Shown: positions 1 through 9,621 of the stretch, piece by piece
Position numbering within the stretch: position 1 is the stretch's first letter
Layout of the letters: the number at the start of each line of letters is the position of its first letter
NCBI GenBank assembly: GCA_942493075.1
Contig: OW818681.1
Span: 5,084,001-5,148,000, forward strand
Direction of reading: 5' to 3'
Source of the DNA: JBBQYD01 sp942493075
Lineage (GTDB): Bacteria; Verrucomicrobiota; Verrucomicrobiia; Limisphaerales; UBA8199
DNA length: 64,000 nt
The notes under the pieces: generated by a model
Database searches by the model: none
The model's input: the letters and a program-made list of their open reading frames with translations, nothing else
What the model was told of the DNA's origin: nothing
Translations under genes and position numbers: made by a program

Positions 1-1384
1 TATAGACGTCTGCCCGACCGCCGTCCTGGCCCATCGCTCCCTGCAAGGCCACTCCTGTGCCTTCAAAGGTGAACTGACCCTCGTTGCCTGCTGCCTGGGA
101 AACCCGCTGCTGTGCTCCTTTTGCCCACTGGCCTTTCCATCTCCAGGCTGTGTCGTCCGGCATGATGGCTTTCACCGGCACACCAATATTCGATTGCTCC
201 AAACGTGCGGCTTTGGGCTTTTGCCGACGGACCGTGACTTCAGTATCCGTGACTTTTCCGCCTTCCCGTTGAATGAGTTTCAACGCAGCGGTCTCGCTGG
301 AACGAACGATGTCGTTGAATGAATAATCCGTGTAGGCGAATTTGGTATCCGCGATCGTCTGTACGTCAGCCCGATATTGGGCCGGGAGACGGCTATAGCC
401 TAAGATCGCGCCTAAAATGCCGGCCGAATTCGAAGGATTGCAGTCCGAATCCTGGCCGCAGCGAGTGGAGATCTCCATGGTGCGATCGAAGTCGCCACCG
501 CCATAGAGCAGGCCCATTGCGATATAGGCACCGTTCAAACGAGCATCAATGTTGAAATCCGCGAATGCGCCGTCAGGGCATGGGTCATGCCGGTCCCATT
601 TATCCTGCAGCACGCGCCAGGTCTTCTTCCAATCATCAGGATTCTGGGCGGTAACTTCGAGCAGGTCCTTTATCAGGAGCGCATAGCCGCTGCGTTTCGG
701 CAAGCAGGCCAAACCGGCTTCCACAACTGCCCGGGGATCGGATTCAAAATACGCGGCGGCATACATCCCACAGACGAACATGCCACCATACACACCGTCC
801 CCGTAATTCATTACGTGCCCAACGCGATCACAGTAGCGGTTTGAAGTGCGAGGCATGCCTGGACACATGATCCCGATGAAATCGGCTTCGATCTGAAAAT
901 CAATATCGTCTGCGTGAATGTTATAGCGTGGATCACCGCTCAGGGGTGGCATCAACCCACGATTGAGATTCCTCCGCGCTCCGGCGTTTGCATGCCAAAG
1001 CATGTATTGCGAATCACGAAATGCGACCCCGTAATCCGCGCTGGTGGCGTCCAACCCTTTCGTATCGATCACGCGTGAGAACGTCATTTCAACGTACAGA
1101 TCGTCCTGAGTAATCGAGTTGGTGATTGGCTCCGGCTTGATCTCGCCTTCGATCATTTTCCCATTGAACTTGAACTCAGTAGCGGCCCCGTAGGAAACCC
1201 CAATCATCTGCCCGGCCCAGGCACCTTTGATCTTGTCCTTGAGTTCTTCCCTGGAAATCTTCGATTGGGAGGCGGCGTTTACATTCATTGATCCGGCCAG
1301 GACCGCAGCCAGAGCCAACGTTGTTATCATTCCCCTGGAGGATGCGGCCAGGCGGCGTCGCGTGATCCGGGAAGGAACACTCAT
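1..1384 (-). CDS. ADP-ribosylglycohydrolase family protein, secreted (partial, 3' end beyond window)
   Basis: About 461 codons are visible on the minus strand from an ATG at 1384; the gene runs off the left edge. The N-terminus has Arg-rich SRITRRRLAAS followed by a hydrophobic stretch ending near VNAASQ, which looks like an export signal. The body has the family's two metal-site regions in degenerate form: SITQDDLYVEM early and GQDSDCNPSNSAG late, before a glycine-rich AGILGAILG helix. Members of the family hydrolyse ADP-ribose bonds, but many secreted homologues are uncharacterised. After the hydrolase domain a beta-rich tail begins (FEGTGVALQGAMG), resembling small sugar-binding type modules. 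A second in-frame ATG at 1330 would shorten the signal. Family assignment is confident; substrate is unknown. Confidence 0.8.
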   Translation of the reverse strand, partial: MSVPSRITRRRLAASSRGMITTLALAAVLAGSMNVNAASQSKISREELKDKIKGAWAGQMIGVSYGAATEFKFNGKMIEGEIKPEPITNSITQDDLYVEMTFSRVIDTKGLDATSADYGVAFRDSQYMLWHANAGARRNLNRGLMPPLSGDPRYNIHADDIDFQIEADFIGIMCPGMPRTSNRYCDRVGHVMNYGDGVYGGMFVCGMYAAAYFESDPRAVVEAGLACLPKRSGYALLIKDLLEVTAQNPDDWKKTWRVLQDKWDRHDPCPDGAFADFNIDARLNGAYIAMGLLYGGGDFDRTMEISTRCGQDSDCNPSNSAGILGAILGYSRLPAQYRADVQTIADTKFAYTDYSFNDIVRSSETAALKLIQREGGKVTDTEVTVRRQKPKAARLEQSNIGVPVKAIMPDDTAWRWKGQWAKGAQQRVSQAAGNEGQFTFEGTGVALQGAMGQDGGRADVY

Positions 1385-1528
1385 GATAGCAGAGATGGAA
1401 ATATTCACGGGCCGGATTTTAGATGACGCCCGCCGCCGCTCAAGAACTTTCGGGTGAGAGGGCGTTCGAAACAGACTTCGTAGCGCTTTAGCCTGGAGCC
1501 CGAAAAGACGCAGCTAAAAGGGCCCGCT

Positions 1529-1771
1529 TTATTCCCTTTTGTGCGATTCCGCCCCAGAGGCCGTGTCGTATGCCTCAAGAACCGCCCTCAGCGTAGGATC
1601 TTTTCGAGCCACGTCGCGAATGATCTGGACGGCTTCTGGCCTTCGCAGCGTGTTAAAAATGCAACGCTCTATTATTGCTCCCTGACTCTCGTTTGTTTTC
1701 TTCTGCTCCATCTCGAGCAAAGCGTTGGCTAGTTCAGAGATTCGTGCGGATAGCTGTTTTGTTTTCCTCAT
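1529..1771 (-). CDS. Small protein, possible ribbon-helix-helix type
   Basis: 80 codons from ATG 1771. The N-terminal half (KQLSARISELANALLEME, then SQGAIIERCI) has the spacing of a ribbon-helix-helix DNA-binding fold: a short beta strand, a helix, then a second helix with paired hydrophobics. The C-terminal half is helical and charged. No toxin partner lies beside it; the upstream flank is non-coding to the tRNA at 2039. I do not recognise a named family, and an ORF of this size could be accidental, although the composition is protein-like. Confidence 0.45.
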   Translation of the reverse strand: MRKTKQLSARISELANALLEMEQKKTNESQGAIIERCIFNTLRRPEAVQIIRDVARKDPTLRAVLEAYDTASGAESHKRE

Positions 1772-2038
1772 CAGTCTCGCAGGTCGGGGGCTAACCGCCG
1801 GTATTCTCCGACCAGCCCACCAGTTGGTACTCTCCGGAATCTCTCGGAACGTAGCGTAAGGCGCTCCAGAACAAAAGGGATACCTTCGCTGGGGTCTTTA
1901 GAACCGTGATCCAACCGCCCCAAGGAACCAAATCGCTGACGAAACGAATTGCGCAGGTTCCAGGTTCCACGCTGTATCAGAAACCGTGTCAGAATCGTTT
2001 TTGCGGTTTTTCATTTTCGTCATTTTGCTGAGGAAATG

Positions 2039-2114
2039 TGGTACCCCCACCCTGAATTGAACAGGGATCAACGGTTTAGGAAACCGCCGCTCTATCCATT
2101 TGAGCTATAGGGGC
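2039..2114 (-). tRNA. tRNA-Arg (anticodon CCU)
   Basis: Read on the minus strand, the acceptor stem GCCCCTA pairs with TGGGGGT (two G-U pairs). It is followed by discriminator A and an encoded CCA. The D arm is GCTC...GAGC, the anticodon arm GCGGT-TTCCTAA-ACCGT, and the T arm CCCTG-TTCAATT-CAGGG. The anticodon in the loop is CCT, so it reads the arginine codon AGG. Without CCA the gene covers 2042-2114. Confidence 0.95.
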
Positions 2115-2506
2115 CCCGCGATGCTTTGAGATTAGCCCGAAGCTCTCCGGGTTGCAACCATCCAAACCACATGACCGTTGTTCCGGGCCGCATTCCCAAA
2201 CCCGCCCGAGAGCACGGGAGGAAGCTGAGAAGAAACCTCTCTGTTTTCTCAGTGCCCTTATCCGGAATTCCGCATAGGCACCGTCCACGGCTATTTCGCC
2301 CTGCCAAGCGAACAATTTGTCGCTCACGGCGCTCCTAGCGCAACTGAATGAAATAATTGCCAGCGCCCGTCGCTGTCATATGCATGCGTTCAAACATGAT
2401 GAACAGACCTATGGTCCTGGCTCCTCAAACCTGGAATAGGGTGTCGATAGAGCCCCCCATGCTGACAAGACTGTTCTCCGCATCCCAGCTATAAGCCCAG
2501 CGACCA
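2115..2506. other. Non-coding gap, nothing recognised
   Basis: This 392-base stretch lies between the tRNA-Arg and the stop codon of the beta-propeller gene. The short ORFs here carry no recognisable motif, and one on the minus strand runs straight through the tRNA. I see no strong hairpin followed by a T tract. It presumably contains the tRNA promoter. Confidence 0.5.
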
Positions 2507-4015
2507 TCACTCCTTTCTAATCCGAAGAATAGCATGTGCTGCCCCTCCCACAGAATTCGACTGCTTGGACGAGCCGCTAGATGCCTCCTGATGGATTGTT
2601 TCAGCTACGAGAATCCTTTTATGAAAGACTAAATCATCGCCAGACCCTCCATCATCCCGACGATCAGGGCCAAAGCTATGGGCACGAACCACAATGCAGG
2701 ATTGCACCCGACCAACAGAGTTGGTCGAACACTCGCCGGAAATGAAACTAAGTTTTACCGGCTTCTTCCAACTGTCGAGCACGTCTGTTCCTATATCATT
2801 CTCAGAATGGCGCTCCTTGAAATCCCAGACCGCCTCGGTAACCACATCGGGACCGGCAGATACCGACATGCCGTTTGTAACGCCCTTCTGCAGCAACAGT
2901 TCGGCTTTCTCCGGTAGCGTTCGCTGGAAGGAGTCAATTAATGAACCCAGCCGGTAATTCGTAGCATTTCTGGCGGGGACCGTCATGCGCCGTTCCTCCT
3001 GCCGTTGATCAACGTGAGCAGTGAAGCAATGAACAAATCCCTCACTAAGGAAAGGCTCAGGGAAGGACAGAACATCTCTCAAAAAGACCTGCTCTACCTT
3101 CTTCTCGCTCTTGCTGAATTTGACCATCAAATGATCAGACGTCAGGAACAGGTGCTCCCCCGAATCCAACAACTCCATGCTAAGAAAAATCGCGCCTTCC
3201 TTTCTGATGATGGGGTCGGTGTTAACCGCATAAGTCCAGAGAACCTTGCCGCTGGCGGGCTCAAGTGCGAAGATGTGACCAGAAGAAACCGCAAACAGCT
3301 CCTGGTTTCCTGGGAAAACTCGTAGGCCCACCTGTGCAAATAGCGCTCTTCCGCGATCACTCGCGCCAACCACATCCTTGAACGGCGTGAACTCCCAGAG
3401 AACTGAATCTTCCCCTGCACGCTGAGCATAGAGCTTCCGCCCTCCCTCTTTTGATGCGCCCCATCCGACGAAGGACAGAATGTCCCGCCAACTCGTCAGG
3501 TTATAGGCCCCCTCAGGCAAATGCAGAGCCCAAACAGGCTGCAGGCGACTATCAGTGAAGTGGATCGTATTGCTACCAGCACTCCACAAAGGCAATGCGC
3601 CCAATCCGTGCGACACCCAATCATTCGAAAGCCGCAGTTCACTCCTTGGATCGAGGACAGCCTGCGGCCTCCCAGACCAGACCAAAAGGGGATCATCATA
3701 ATCAAACGTATAATCATGCGTGTCGAAGGGCGCCGTGCTTCTCCCGGTTTGTGAGTCGATAAACATCACCCTGCTTTGAGGCACCTCCGAGTTATGATCA
3801 GCAATAGCATCATTGCGAGTGCTATATACTACCACCCGACCTGGAAAAGCTTCGCACCGATACGCCATTTGATGGCGTGGAAGCCGCGTAATCCACTTCA
3901 TTTCGCCGCTGGCCGGATCAAGCCTCCGAAGGGTTTGCCTCATCTTTGGAGCAACCTCGGAGCCAATGGTGGATTGAACGAGGATCAAGAAGATCAAAAC
4001 CGCCGGGTTGTTCAT
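2507..4015 (-). CDS. PQQ-like beta-propeller repeat protein, secreted
   Basis: I chose the ATG at 4015, giving 502 residues, because it places a signal-peptide-like segment (PAVLIFLILVQSTIGSE) at the N-terminus. An in-frame ATG at 4342 would add 109 residues lacking domain signs. The body repeats the propeller pattern 'LDPASGEMKW', 'IDSQTGRS', 'LEPASGKVLWTY', typical of WD40/PQQ-like blades that describe outer-surface or periplasmic scaffold or enzyme proteins. The C-terminal 120 residues are polar and lack blade repeats. No catalytic motif is visible and no operon partner is adjacent. The fold is reasonably sure; the function is unknown. Confidence 0.65.
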   Translation of the reverse strand: MNNPAVLIFLILVQSTIGSEVAPKMRQTLRRLDPASGEMKWITRLPRHQMAYRCEAFPGRVVVYSTRNDAIADHNSEVPQSRVMFIDSQTGRSTAPFDTHDYTFDYDDPLLVWSGRPQAVLDPRSELRLSNDWVSHGLGALPLWSAGSNTIHFTDSRLQPVWALHLPEGAYNLTSWRDILSFVGWGASKEGGRKLYAQRAGEDSVLWEFTPFKDVVGASDRGRALFAQVGLRVFPGNQELFAVSSGHIFALEPASGKVLWTYAVNTDPIIRKEGAIFLSMELLDSGEHLFLTSDHLMVKFSKSEKKVEQVFLRDVLSFPEPFLSEGFVHCFTAHVDQRQEERRMTVPARNATNYRLGSLIDSFQRTLPEKAELLLQKGVTNGMSVSAGPDVVTEAVWDFKERHSENDIGTDVLDSWKKPVKLSFISGECSTNSVGRVQSCIVVRAHSFGPDRRDDGGSGDDLVFHKRILVAETIHQEASSGSSKQSNSVGGAAHAILRIRKE

Positions 4016-4545
4016 ATGAGAAAGCAGTTCCACGCAGATACACCGCAACATTTCAAGATACGAGTGGCCTTTATCCATTCCATCGGCAGCGTTGTGCATA
4101 GCTACCACGCTCGGAACCTTCTCCAGCCGATTCGCCAGATCATCTGTCCGGGTGGTTGTCATCCGTGCGCGGTCATGTTTGCATTTCTCGTAAAACCAGT
4201 GAACTCTAAGCGCCATTAAAGTCAACCGGTAATGTGCGCGTCTTCTGACGGCTGGTTTTGCCGCGCGTTCATCTGTGCCATCTGCGGATGAATTCAGGAG
4301 GGGGGCCTCCACGGGTGACTCAAAGAAGATGGAAAGGGTCAAAGGCGCGGACCTACGCTACACCGGAATCATCCCAGCCATCAGTAATTGGGGATGGGGC
4401 CACACCGAAAGGTGGAGGGGGCACGGGGCCAGTCTTTTCATTCCCCCTTTGTTGCTGAAGCTCCCTCCGGCGGCGTTTGTGTCGTTCTCGGACGTGACTC
4501 CGGGGCTTTCTCCCGGTCCAAATGACTGTTATGCTTGAGCACCAG

Positions 4546-4845
4546 ATGAGCAGAACGAAGAATATCACCGGCACGTGTGAACATTGCGGGGCCGCGTTCG
4601 TTTATCCCGCGGAACATATTGGTTTAACAGCCAACTGCCCCCATTGCGGAAAACCGACCGAATTGCTCCTGGCCGCGCCGCCCGACGAACCCATTATTCC
4701 CCGTCGCAAGATCGTTTGGCTCGCTATTGGCTGTGTGGTTCTCGTATTGGGCCTGATTTTATCCCTTATAGCGCTGAACAGGGCTCGAAGAATGGTATCC
4801 GAAACACCAGCGGCAACCGCTCCGGGCGCTCCGGGTGCGAGATAA
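4546..4845 (+). CDS. Zinc-ribbon single-pass membrane protein
   Basis: About 99 residues from ATG 4546 (MSRTKNITG); another in-frame ATG lies at 4522. The N-terminus has a four-cysteine zinc ribbon, CEHC then CPHC about 20 residues later. A transmembrane helix follows (IVWLAIGCVVLVLGLILSL), then a short Ala/Pro/Gly tail. Such small proteins are common in Planctomycetes and Verrucomicrobia, usually of unknown role. The ribbon should be cytoplasmic if the positive residues (RARR) after the helix do not invert the topology. It lies 87 bases upstream of the TMEM14-like gene on the same strand. Confidence 0.7.
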   Translation: MSRTKNITGTCEHCGAAFVYPAEHIGLTANCPHCGKPTELLLAAPPDEPIIPRRKIVWLAIGCVVLVLGLILSLIALNRARRMVSETPAATAPGAPGAR

Positions 4846-4932
4846 AGCTCGGTTCGGCACCTCCTTCCCGGCAGAGCCAATGTAGAATAAACTTTGGACA
4901 GCTACCCAACCCGGGCTACATTCACGCACTTT

Positions 4933-5232
4933 ATGAATCCGAGCACGGTTCTTTGGATATACATCATCCTGATATTGGCAGGCGGTTTGTTTGGTTTTTT
5001 CAAAGCCAAAAGCCGCGTTTCGTTGATCACGTCGGCGGTGGCTGCCGCGCTCCTGGTGATTACTGCGATCCCCGGTCTGCTGCAGCCCAGCCTCGCCCGC
5101 GGGTTGGCTGATTTAATCATGGCAGCGCTTCTGGTCGTGTTCGCCATTCGCCTCGCGAAAACCAAGAAATTTATGCCGAGCGGCATGATGCTGATCATAA
5201 CGGCACTTGCCCTGGCGCTCCGGCACATCTGA
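4933..5232 (+). CDS. TMEM14-family small membrane protein
   Basis: 99 residues from ATG 4933 (MNPSTVLWIY); the frame is open further upstream, but this start puts the first helix at the N-terminus. It has four hydrophobic segments with the family's features: an early AGGLFGFFKAKS turn, a conserved SLITS segment, and a terminal GMMLIITALALALR helix. TMEM14/UPF0136 proteins are integral membrane proteins of uncertain function in bacteria. The 3' end overlaps the earliest possible start of the helicase gene by 26 bases, so the two may be co-transcribed. Confidence 0.75.
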   Translation: MNPSTVLWIYIILILAGGLFGFFKAKSRVSLITSAVAAALLVITAIPGLLQPSLARGLADLIMAALLVVFAIRLAKTKKFMPSGMMLIITALALALRHI

Positions 5233-7840
5233 ACGGATCGCTTTCCCAATCGTGTCGGTTTCTCTTCCTATCCACGAGATTTCCGGTGAGTTGCTCAGTT
5301 TAATGCGGAGCGGCAACCGGCTGGTTCTCTCGGCGCCCACCGGTTCCGGTAAGACCACCCAGGTGCCTCAAATGCTCCTGGATAGTGGCTTGGCAGGCAG
5401 CGGAAAGATCGTGGTGCTTCAACCTCGGCGAGTGGCCGCCCGGTCGGTCGCCACACGCGTGGCCTGGGAACGGCGTTGCCGTTTGGGGACGGAGGTCGGC
5501 TACCAGGTGCGGTTTGATGACCAGACCACGATTGGCACCCGGATCAGCTATATCACAGAAGGCATTCTGCTCCGCTGGCTGCAGGATGACCCGGAACTAC
5601 GCGACACCAGCATCATCCTCTTTGACGAGTTCCACGAGCGCAACCTGCTCAGCGATGTCTCCCTGGCGCTTGTCAAACGGTTGCAGGAAACCACACGTTC
5701 GGACCTCAAGTTCATTGTCATGTCGGCGACTTTGGATGTGGAATCCATCACTGACTATCTTTCGACTGATGGACGGCTTTGTCCCTCACTCGTTTCGGAA
5801 GGAACACTTTTCCCGGTGGCGGTTAAGTACTTGGATGTGCCAGATGAGCGGCCTGTGAGTGATCAAGCGGCTGATGCGGTGGAGCAAATTGTAAACTCGG
5901 GTGAGCCGGGCGACATCCTTGTCTTCATGCCGGGGATGGCAGAGATCAATTCAACGATTGGAGCTATTCGGGCCGCGCGAACGATTGAGAAGCTCGCACT
6001 GCTGCCGTTGCACGGGGATTTGCCCGCAGAAGACCAGGATCTCGCGTTTGAGCCTAACCCGATGCGCAAGATCGTGGTCTCGACCAATGTCGCGGAGACT
6101 TCCGTCACTATCGATGGGGTCCGCCACGTGGTGGACAGCGGACTGGCGCGCGTTGCTCGTTACGATGCTGAGCGAGGCATCGGAACCCTGATGCTCGAAC
6201 CGATCAGCCAGTCTTCCGCAGATCAGCGGCGTGGCCGGGCCGGTCGTACGGCTCCAGGAACATGCTACCGCCTGTGGACTGAAAGTGGTCAGCTAAACCG
6301 TCCAGAGCGCAATACCCCCGAGATTCAGCGCAGTGACCTGGCTGAGGTTGTCCTGCTGCTGCACTCATTGGGCGTGCGCCGGGCGGCTGATTTTCCATGG
6401 CTCGATAAACCCGACCCGGAAGCGGTGCGAAGAGCGGAAGAATTGCTTCATACCCTGGGCGCGCTTCGCTCAGACGCCTCCGGGAAAGACAGTGATTTGA
6501 CAGCCATCGGTCGCAAAATGTTGCGTCTGCCGATGCATCCACGTTACTCCCGAATGCTTGTTGAGGCTTCGAAATACGGATGCGTGCCTGCGGCAGCGAT
6601 GTGTGCCGCACTGGTTAGCGGACGGGATCTTCTGCTCAGAGTGGGGCGGGATGATCATCACATCAAGGAAGCTCGAGAGCTCTTCGAGGGGAGTCAGGAA
6701 TCAGATTTTCACACGCTGATGCGGGCGTTCCAGTTCGCAAGACAATCCCAGTTTGGCGTTGAGCGATGCCGGCGCTACGGCATTCATGCTCAAACGGCGC
6801 GGCAAGTGGAGCAGACTTCCGATCAGCTCATGTATCTGGCCCGGAATCACGGACTGATAACAGACCCCGCTAAGGCGACACCCCAGGAAGATCCCCTTCC
6901 CCGCTGCATTATGACGGGGTTTGCTGATCAACTCTGTCTGCGAAGAAGCCAGGGAACGCTCGAGTGCGATATGGCGGGTGGGCGACAGGGTACCTTGATG
7001 CGAGAAAGTGTGGTGCAGCAGGCCCCGATGTTCGTGGTTGCAACGATTCGCGAGGTGGAAGGTCGAGGAACCTCACCACTTACCTTGTTGGGTCTGGCTA
7101 CGGCAGTAAAGCCGGAGTGGTTGGAGGAAGCTTTCCCTGATCAAATCGAAATCAAGGTCGAGCATCTTTACGATCGCACGCACAAACGTGTTGCAGCGGT
7201 GAAACTGGAACGCTTCAGAGACCTGGTCATTCGTCACGAACACCAGCGCGACCTCGATCCAGAGGCCTCCGGTCGCGCGTTGGCCCTTGCCTATTCCAAA
7301 CAATATTTCGAACTGCCGCTCTTCAACCATGAAATCAAGCAGCTCATCTCGCGTTTGAGGCTCGCTCACCATGTAGTGCCCGAGTTGGAGCTGCCCATTT
7401 TTGATGAGGCGCAGATCGTCGAGATCCTCGGGAGGGCCTTTTCGGGTCTGTCGCTTGCCAAAGAAGCTCAAGCAACCCCTCTGCGCGATGCGTTTCTCAA
7501 GAGTCTCGCCGCGGGACAGGAGCAACTGCTCAATGAATTGGCTCCGCTCGCTGTCAATTGGCCCGATGGAAGGCGTGTGAAGCTGCTCTATCCGGATGAA
7601 CCGGTTGATGAGGATGACGTGCCCAACTCTCCGGAGTTGCAAGTGAAGCTTCAAGAATGTTTCGCGCTTCAGCAGCATCCGCATATTTTCGAAGGCCGCT
7701 TGCCTGTAAAGCTCTGGCTCTGCACTCCCGAAGGAAAGCGACTGGAAGCAACATTTAATTGGCCTGCATTCAAGGCCAATAGTTACCCGAAGTTAAAGGC
7801 GCAGTTGCAGCGGAAGTATCCGGGTACCCCTTGGATCTGA
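5207..7840 (+). CDS. hrpB: ATP-dependent DEAH-box helicase HrpB
   Basis: 877 residues. Walker A GSGKT lies at residues 46-50, motif II DEFHER near 140 (a DEAH variant), SAT of motif III in VMSATLD, and motif VI QRRGRAGR near 340. The C-terminal part ends with NWPAFKANSYPKLKAQLQ and a final YPGTPW, matching the HrpB-specific tail. HrpB proteins are RNA-type helicases of poorly defined bacterial role. Length fits the family (about 800-850) with a slightly long N-terminus. A GTG near 5252 (VSVSLPIHE) is an attractive alternative start that removes the overlap with the upstream membrane gene. The IS66 element lies just downstream but does not interrupt it. Confidence 0.9.
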   Translation: MPWRSGTSERIAFPIVSVSLPIHEISGELLSLMRSGNRLVLSAPTGSGKTTQVPQMLLDSGLAGSGKIVVLQPRRVAARSVATRVAWERRCRLGTEVGYQVRFDDQTTIGTRISYITEGILLRWLQDDPELRDTSIILFDEFHERNLLSDVSLALVKRLQETTRSDLKFIVMSATLDVESITDYLSTDGRLCPSLVSEGTLFPVAVKYLDVPDERPVSDQAADAVEQIVNSGEPGDILVFMPGMAEINSTIGAIRAARTIEKLALLPLHGDLPAEDQDLAFEPNPMRKIVVSTNVAETSVTIDGVRHVVDSGLARVARYDAERGIGTLMLEPISQSSADQRRGRAGRTAPGTCYRLWTESGQLNRPERNTPEIQRSDLAEVVLLLHSLGVRRAADFPWLDKPDPEAVRRAEELLHTLGALRSDASGKDSDLTAIGRKMLRLPMHPRYSRMLVEASKYGCVPAAAMCAALVSGRDLLLRVGRDDHHIKEARELFEGSQESDFHTLMRAFQFARQSQFGVERCRRYGIHAQTARQVEQTSDQLMYLARNHGLITDPAKATPQEDPLPRCIMTGFADQLCLRRSQGTLECDMAGGRQGTLMRESVVQQAPMFVVATIREVEGRGTSPLTLLGLATAVKPEWLEEAFPDQIEIKVEHLYDRTHKRVAAVKLERFRDLVIRHEHQRDLDPEASGRALALAYSKQYFELPLFNHEIKQLISRLRLAHHVVPELELPIFDEAQIVEILGRAFSGLSLAKEAQATPLRDAFLKSLAAGQEQLLNELAPLAVNWPDGRRVKLLYPDEPVDEDDVPNSPELQVKLQECFALQQHPHIFEGRLPVKLWLCTPEGKRLEATFNWPAFKANSYPKLKAQLQRKYPGTPWI

Positions 7841-7906
7841 AAGCGTGGTCTTGATCACCTCCAAACCTCCGGGTCAGGAGAAGCGACTGTGAGTAGTGAG
7901 GATGCT

Positions 7907-7914
7907 GGTTGTGA
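7907..7914. repeat. Target site duplication, left copy (GGTTGTGA)
   Basis: The eight bases GGTTGTGA directly precede the left end of the IS66 element and recur exactly at 10430-10437 beyond its right end. Eight bases is the duplication length known for IS66-family transposition. Confidence 0.95.
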
Positions 7915-7940
7915 GTAAGCGTCATTTATGGCACCACTGG
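7915..7940 (+). repeat. IS66 left terminal inverted repeat
   Basis: Begins GTAAGCGTCATTTATGGCAC and matches the complement of the right end at roughly 20 of 25 positions, with the outer ten bases identical. Confidence 0.9.
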
Positions 7941-7992
7941 ACAACAGGAGTCCGGGGAGGCGTAGATGTCAGAGGCTATTTGCCTCTGACAG

Positions 7993-9537
7993 TTATGATG
8001 CTTTGCGAAGAGGCTGCTGAGGGGGTTTCCCCCAGGCGCCGGGAAGGACTTCCGGGACCTGCTGAATGGTCATCTGCGGCAAGCGTGTGAGAACGTCTTT
8101 GAGGTATGCGTAAGGATCAATGTTCCGCCTACGGCAGCTCTCGATCAAGGTGTAGATGATGGCGCTGCGATCTCCAGCCTCTGCTTCGCCAATGAACAAC
8201 CAGTTCTTTTTTCCAAGGGCGGTTGGCCTGATGGCATTCTCGACCAGGTTGTTGTCGATCTCTATCCTGCCGTCTTCCAAATACACTTGTAACCCCGGCA
8301 TCTGGCTTGTGGCGTAGGCTATCGCTCGAGAGATCGCGTCCTGTGGGAGGAACCGTTTGTTGCGCACCAGCAGTTCGCACGCTTTCTTGATCCGTTCTAC
8401 CACCGGTTTGCTCTGGCTGGCACGCACGGCTTGGCGCAATGCTGGACCTGCCTTTTGTTCCCGCAGTCTCGATTCAATCCGGTAGAGAAGCTGGATCTGC
8501 TTGATCAGCCATCCTGCTGTCCTGGGATTGCTTTCCAGCGCATCGTTGAACTTGCGGCGCACATGTGCCCAGCAATAGGCCAGCTTGATCTCTTTGCCCG
8601 CACGTTGCGCCAGCCGATTATAGGCGTCATATCCATCGCATTGAATGGTGCCTTGAAAGTTCACCGGAACAACAGTGTCTAAACATGCACCCGCACGACT
8701 GGCATGCCAGTCAAAGAATACATCCCCTCCCGGACGGCTGCCCGTCCAAAGATAGCCCTTTAAGGTCCGGCCAGCTCCCGGTTCCAAATAATCGATCGGT
8801 GTTTCGTCCACCTGCACATAGCCACCGGCCACGACTCCTGTCTTGATCAGTTGATGCACCGGTTTGAGCCAGTCCGAGGCCAGCTCCACCCACCGGGCCA
8901 GTGTTTGGCGCGGCAGATGGATGCCGTGGCGGCGGGCCAAAATCTGTTCCTGCCGATAAAGCGGCAAGTGATCGCAGTACTTGGCAACCAGGACATGAGC
9001 CAGCAGCGCCGGAGTGGCGATGCAGCGTTCCTGCAATGTAGGCGGCAAAGGGGCCGTCACAGGAGCCAGCTCCGGCTCCCTTTTGGATACATAGGTGCGG
9101 CGCACCAGGCGGCGGCGAAAATAGCGCGCAGGCTCGTAATCCAGTTGCTCTCTGACTTCTTCCCCGATCTGACGAAACTGTTCCGGAGCTGCTTTGACGG
9201 GCTCAGGATCAATGATTTCCTCAACTACAGGAAGGTTCTCGGGCAGACGCGGAGCCTTGGGTTTGCGCACTGTCTGAACCTGTGGCTGGGGTTTAGGAGT
9301 TTCGACTTTCGCCTCAGTGGCGGACTGCGCCGTTTCGGCACCTGAAAGTAAAAACTGAAGCTGCGCCACATCCATCTTCTCACTGCTGGCTCCAAAGACC
9401 CGGCGCAACAGCAGATTGACCTTTTCACGGAGCAATTGGTTCTCTTTGCGGAGCGAATCGTTGTCCTGCCGCAGCGAAACATTGAGCTGGAGCGCCTGCT
9501 CCAGTTGCTCGGTTAGTTGTGCTTCGCGCGGGGTCAT
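7993..9537 (-). CDS. tnpC: IS66 family transposase TnpC
   Basis: 514 residues. An N-terminal leucine-rich coiled coil (LRQDNDSLRKENQLLREK) is followed by the LLRRVFGASSEKM motif common to IS66 transposases. The catalytic domain shows the DDE residues in YVQVDETPIDY, IQCDGYDAY and IDNNLVENAIRP. A Cys/His-containing YCWAHVRRKF segment lies between the last two. The C-terminal IS66 tail is present (FIGEAEAGDRSAIIY). It catalyses cut and strand transfer of the element. The reading frame is unbroken and of full length. Confidence 0.96.
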   Translation of the reverse strand: MTPREAQLTEQLEQALQLNVSLRQDNDSLRKENQLLREKVNLLLRRVFGASSEKMDVAQLQFLLSGAETAQSATEAKVETPKPQPQVQTVRKPKAPRLPENLPVVEEIIDPEPVKAAPEQFRQIGEEVREQLDYEPARYFRRRLVRRTYVSKREPELAPVTAPLPPTLQERCIATPALLAHVLVAKYCDHLPLYRQEQILARRHGIHLPRQTLARWVELASDWLKPVHQLIKTGVVAGGYVQVDETPIDYLEPGAGRTLKGYLWTGSRPGGDVFFDWHASRAGACLDTVVPVNFQGTIQCDGYDAYNRLAQRAGKEIKLAYCWAHVRRKFNDALESNPRTAGWLIKQIQLLYRIESRLREQKAGPALRQAVRASQSKPVVERIKKACELLVRNKRFLPQDAISRAIAYATSQMPGLQVYLEDGRIEIDNNLVENAIRPTALGKKNWLFIGEAEAGDRSAIIYTLIESCRRRNIDPYAYLKDVLTRLPQMTIQQVPEVLPGAWGKPPQQPLRKAS

Positions 9538-9621
9538 CTGCGGTTAATAGATCAGACGCAAAGTCCCCGAAAATGTTCAAAATATATAATGACTTAATAA
9601 ACTTTTTTCGCGATCTTTCCG

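Noticed and set aside
2076..2327. 83-residue minus-strand ORF ending in a tRNA-like segment
   Set aside because: It runs through the tRNA-Arg gene; the translation is a shadow of the tRNA and its flank.
4016..4342. N-terminal 109-residue extension of the beta-propeller protein
   Set aside because: It precedes a signal peptide and shows no domain; the later ATG is a better start.
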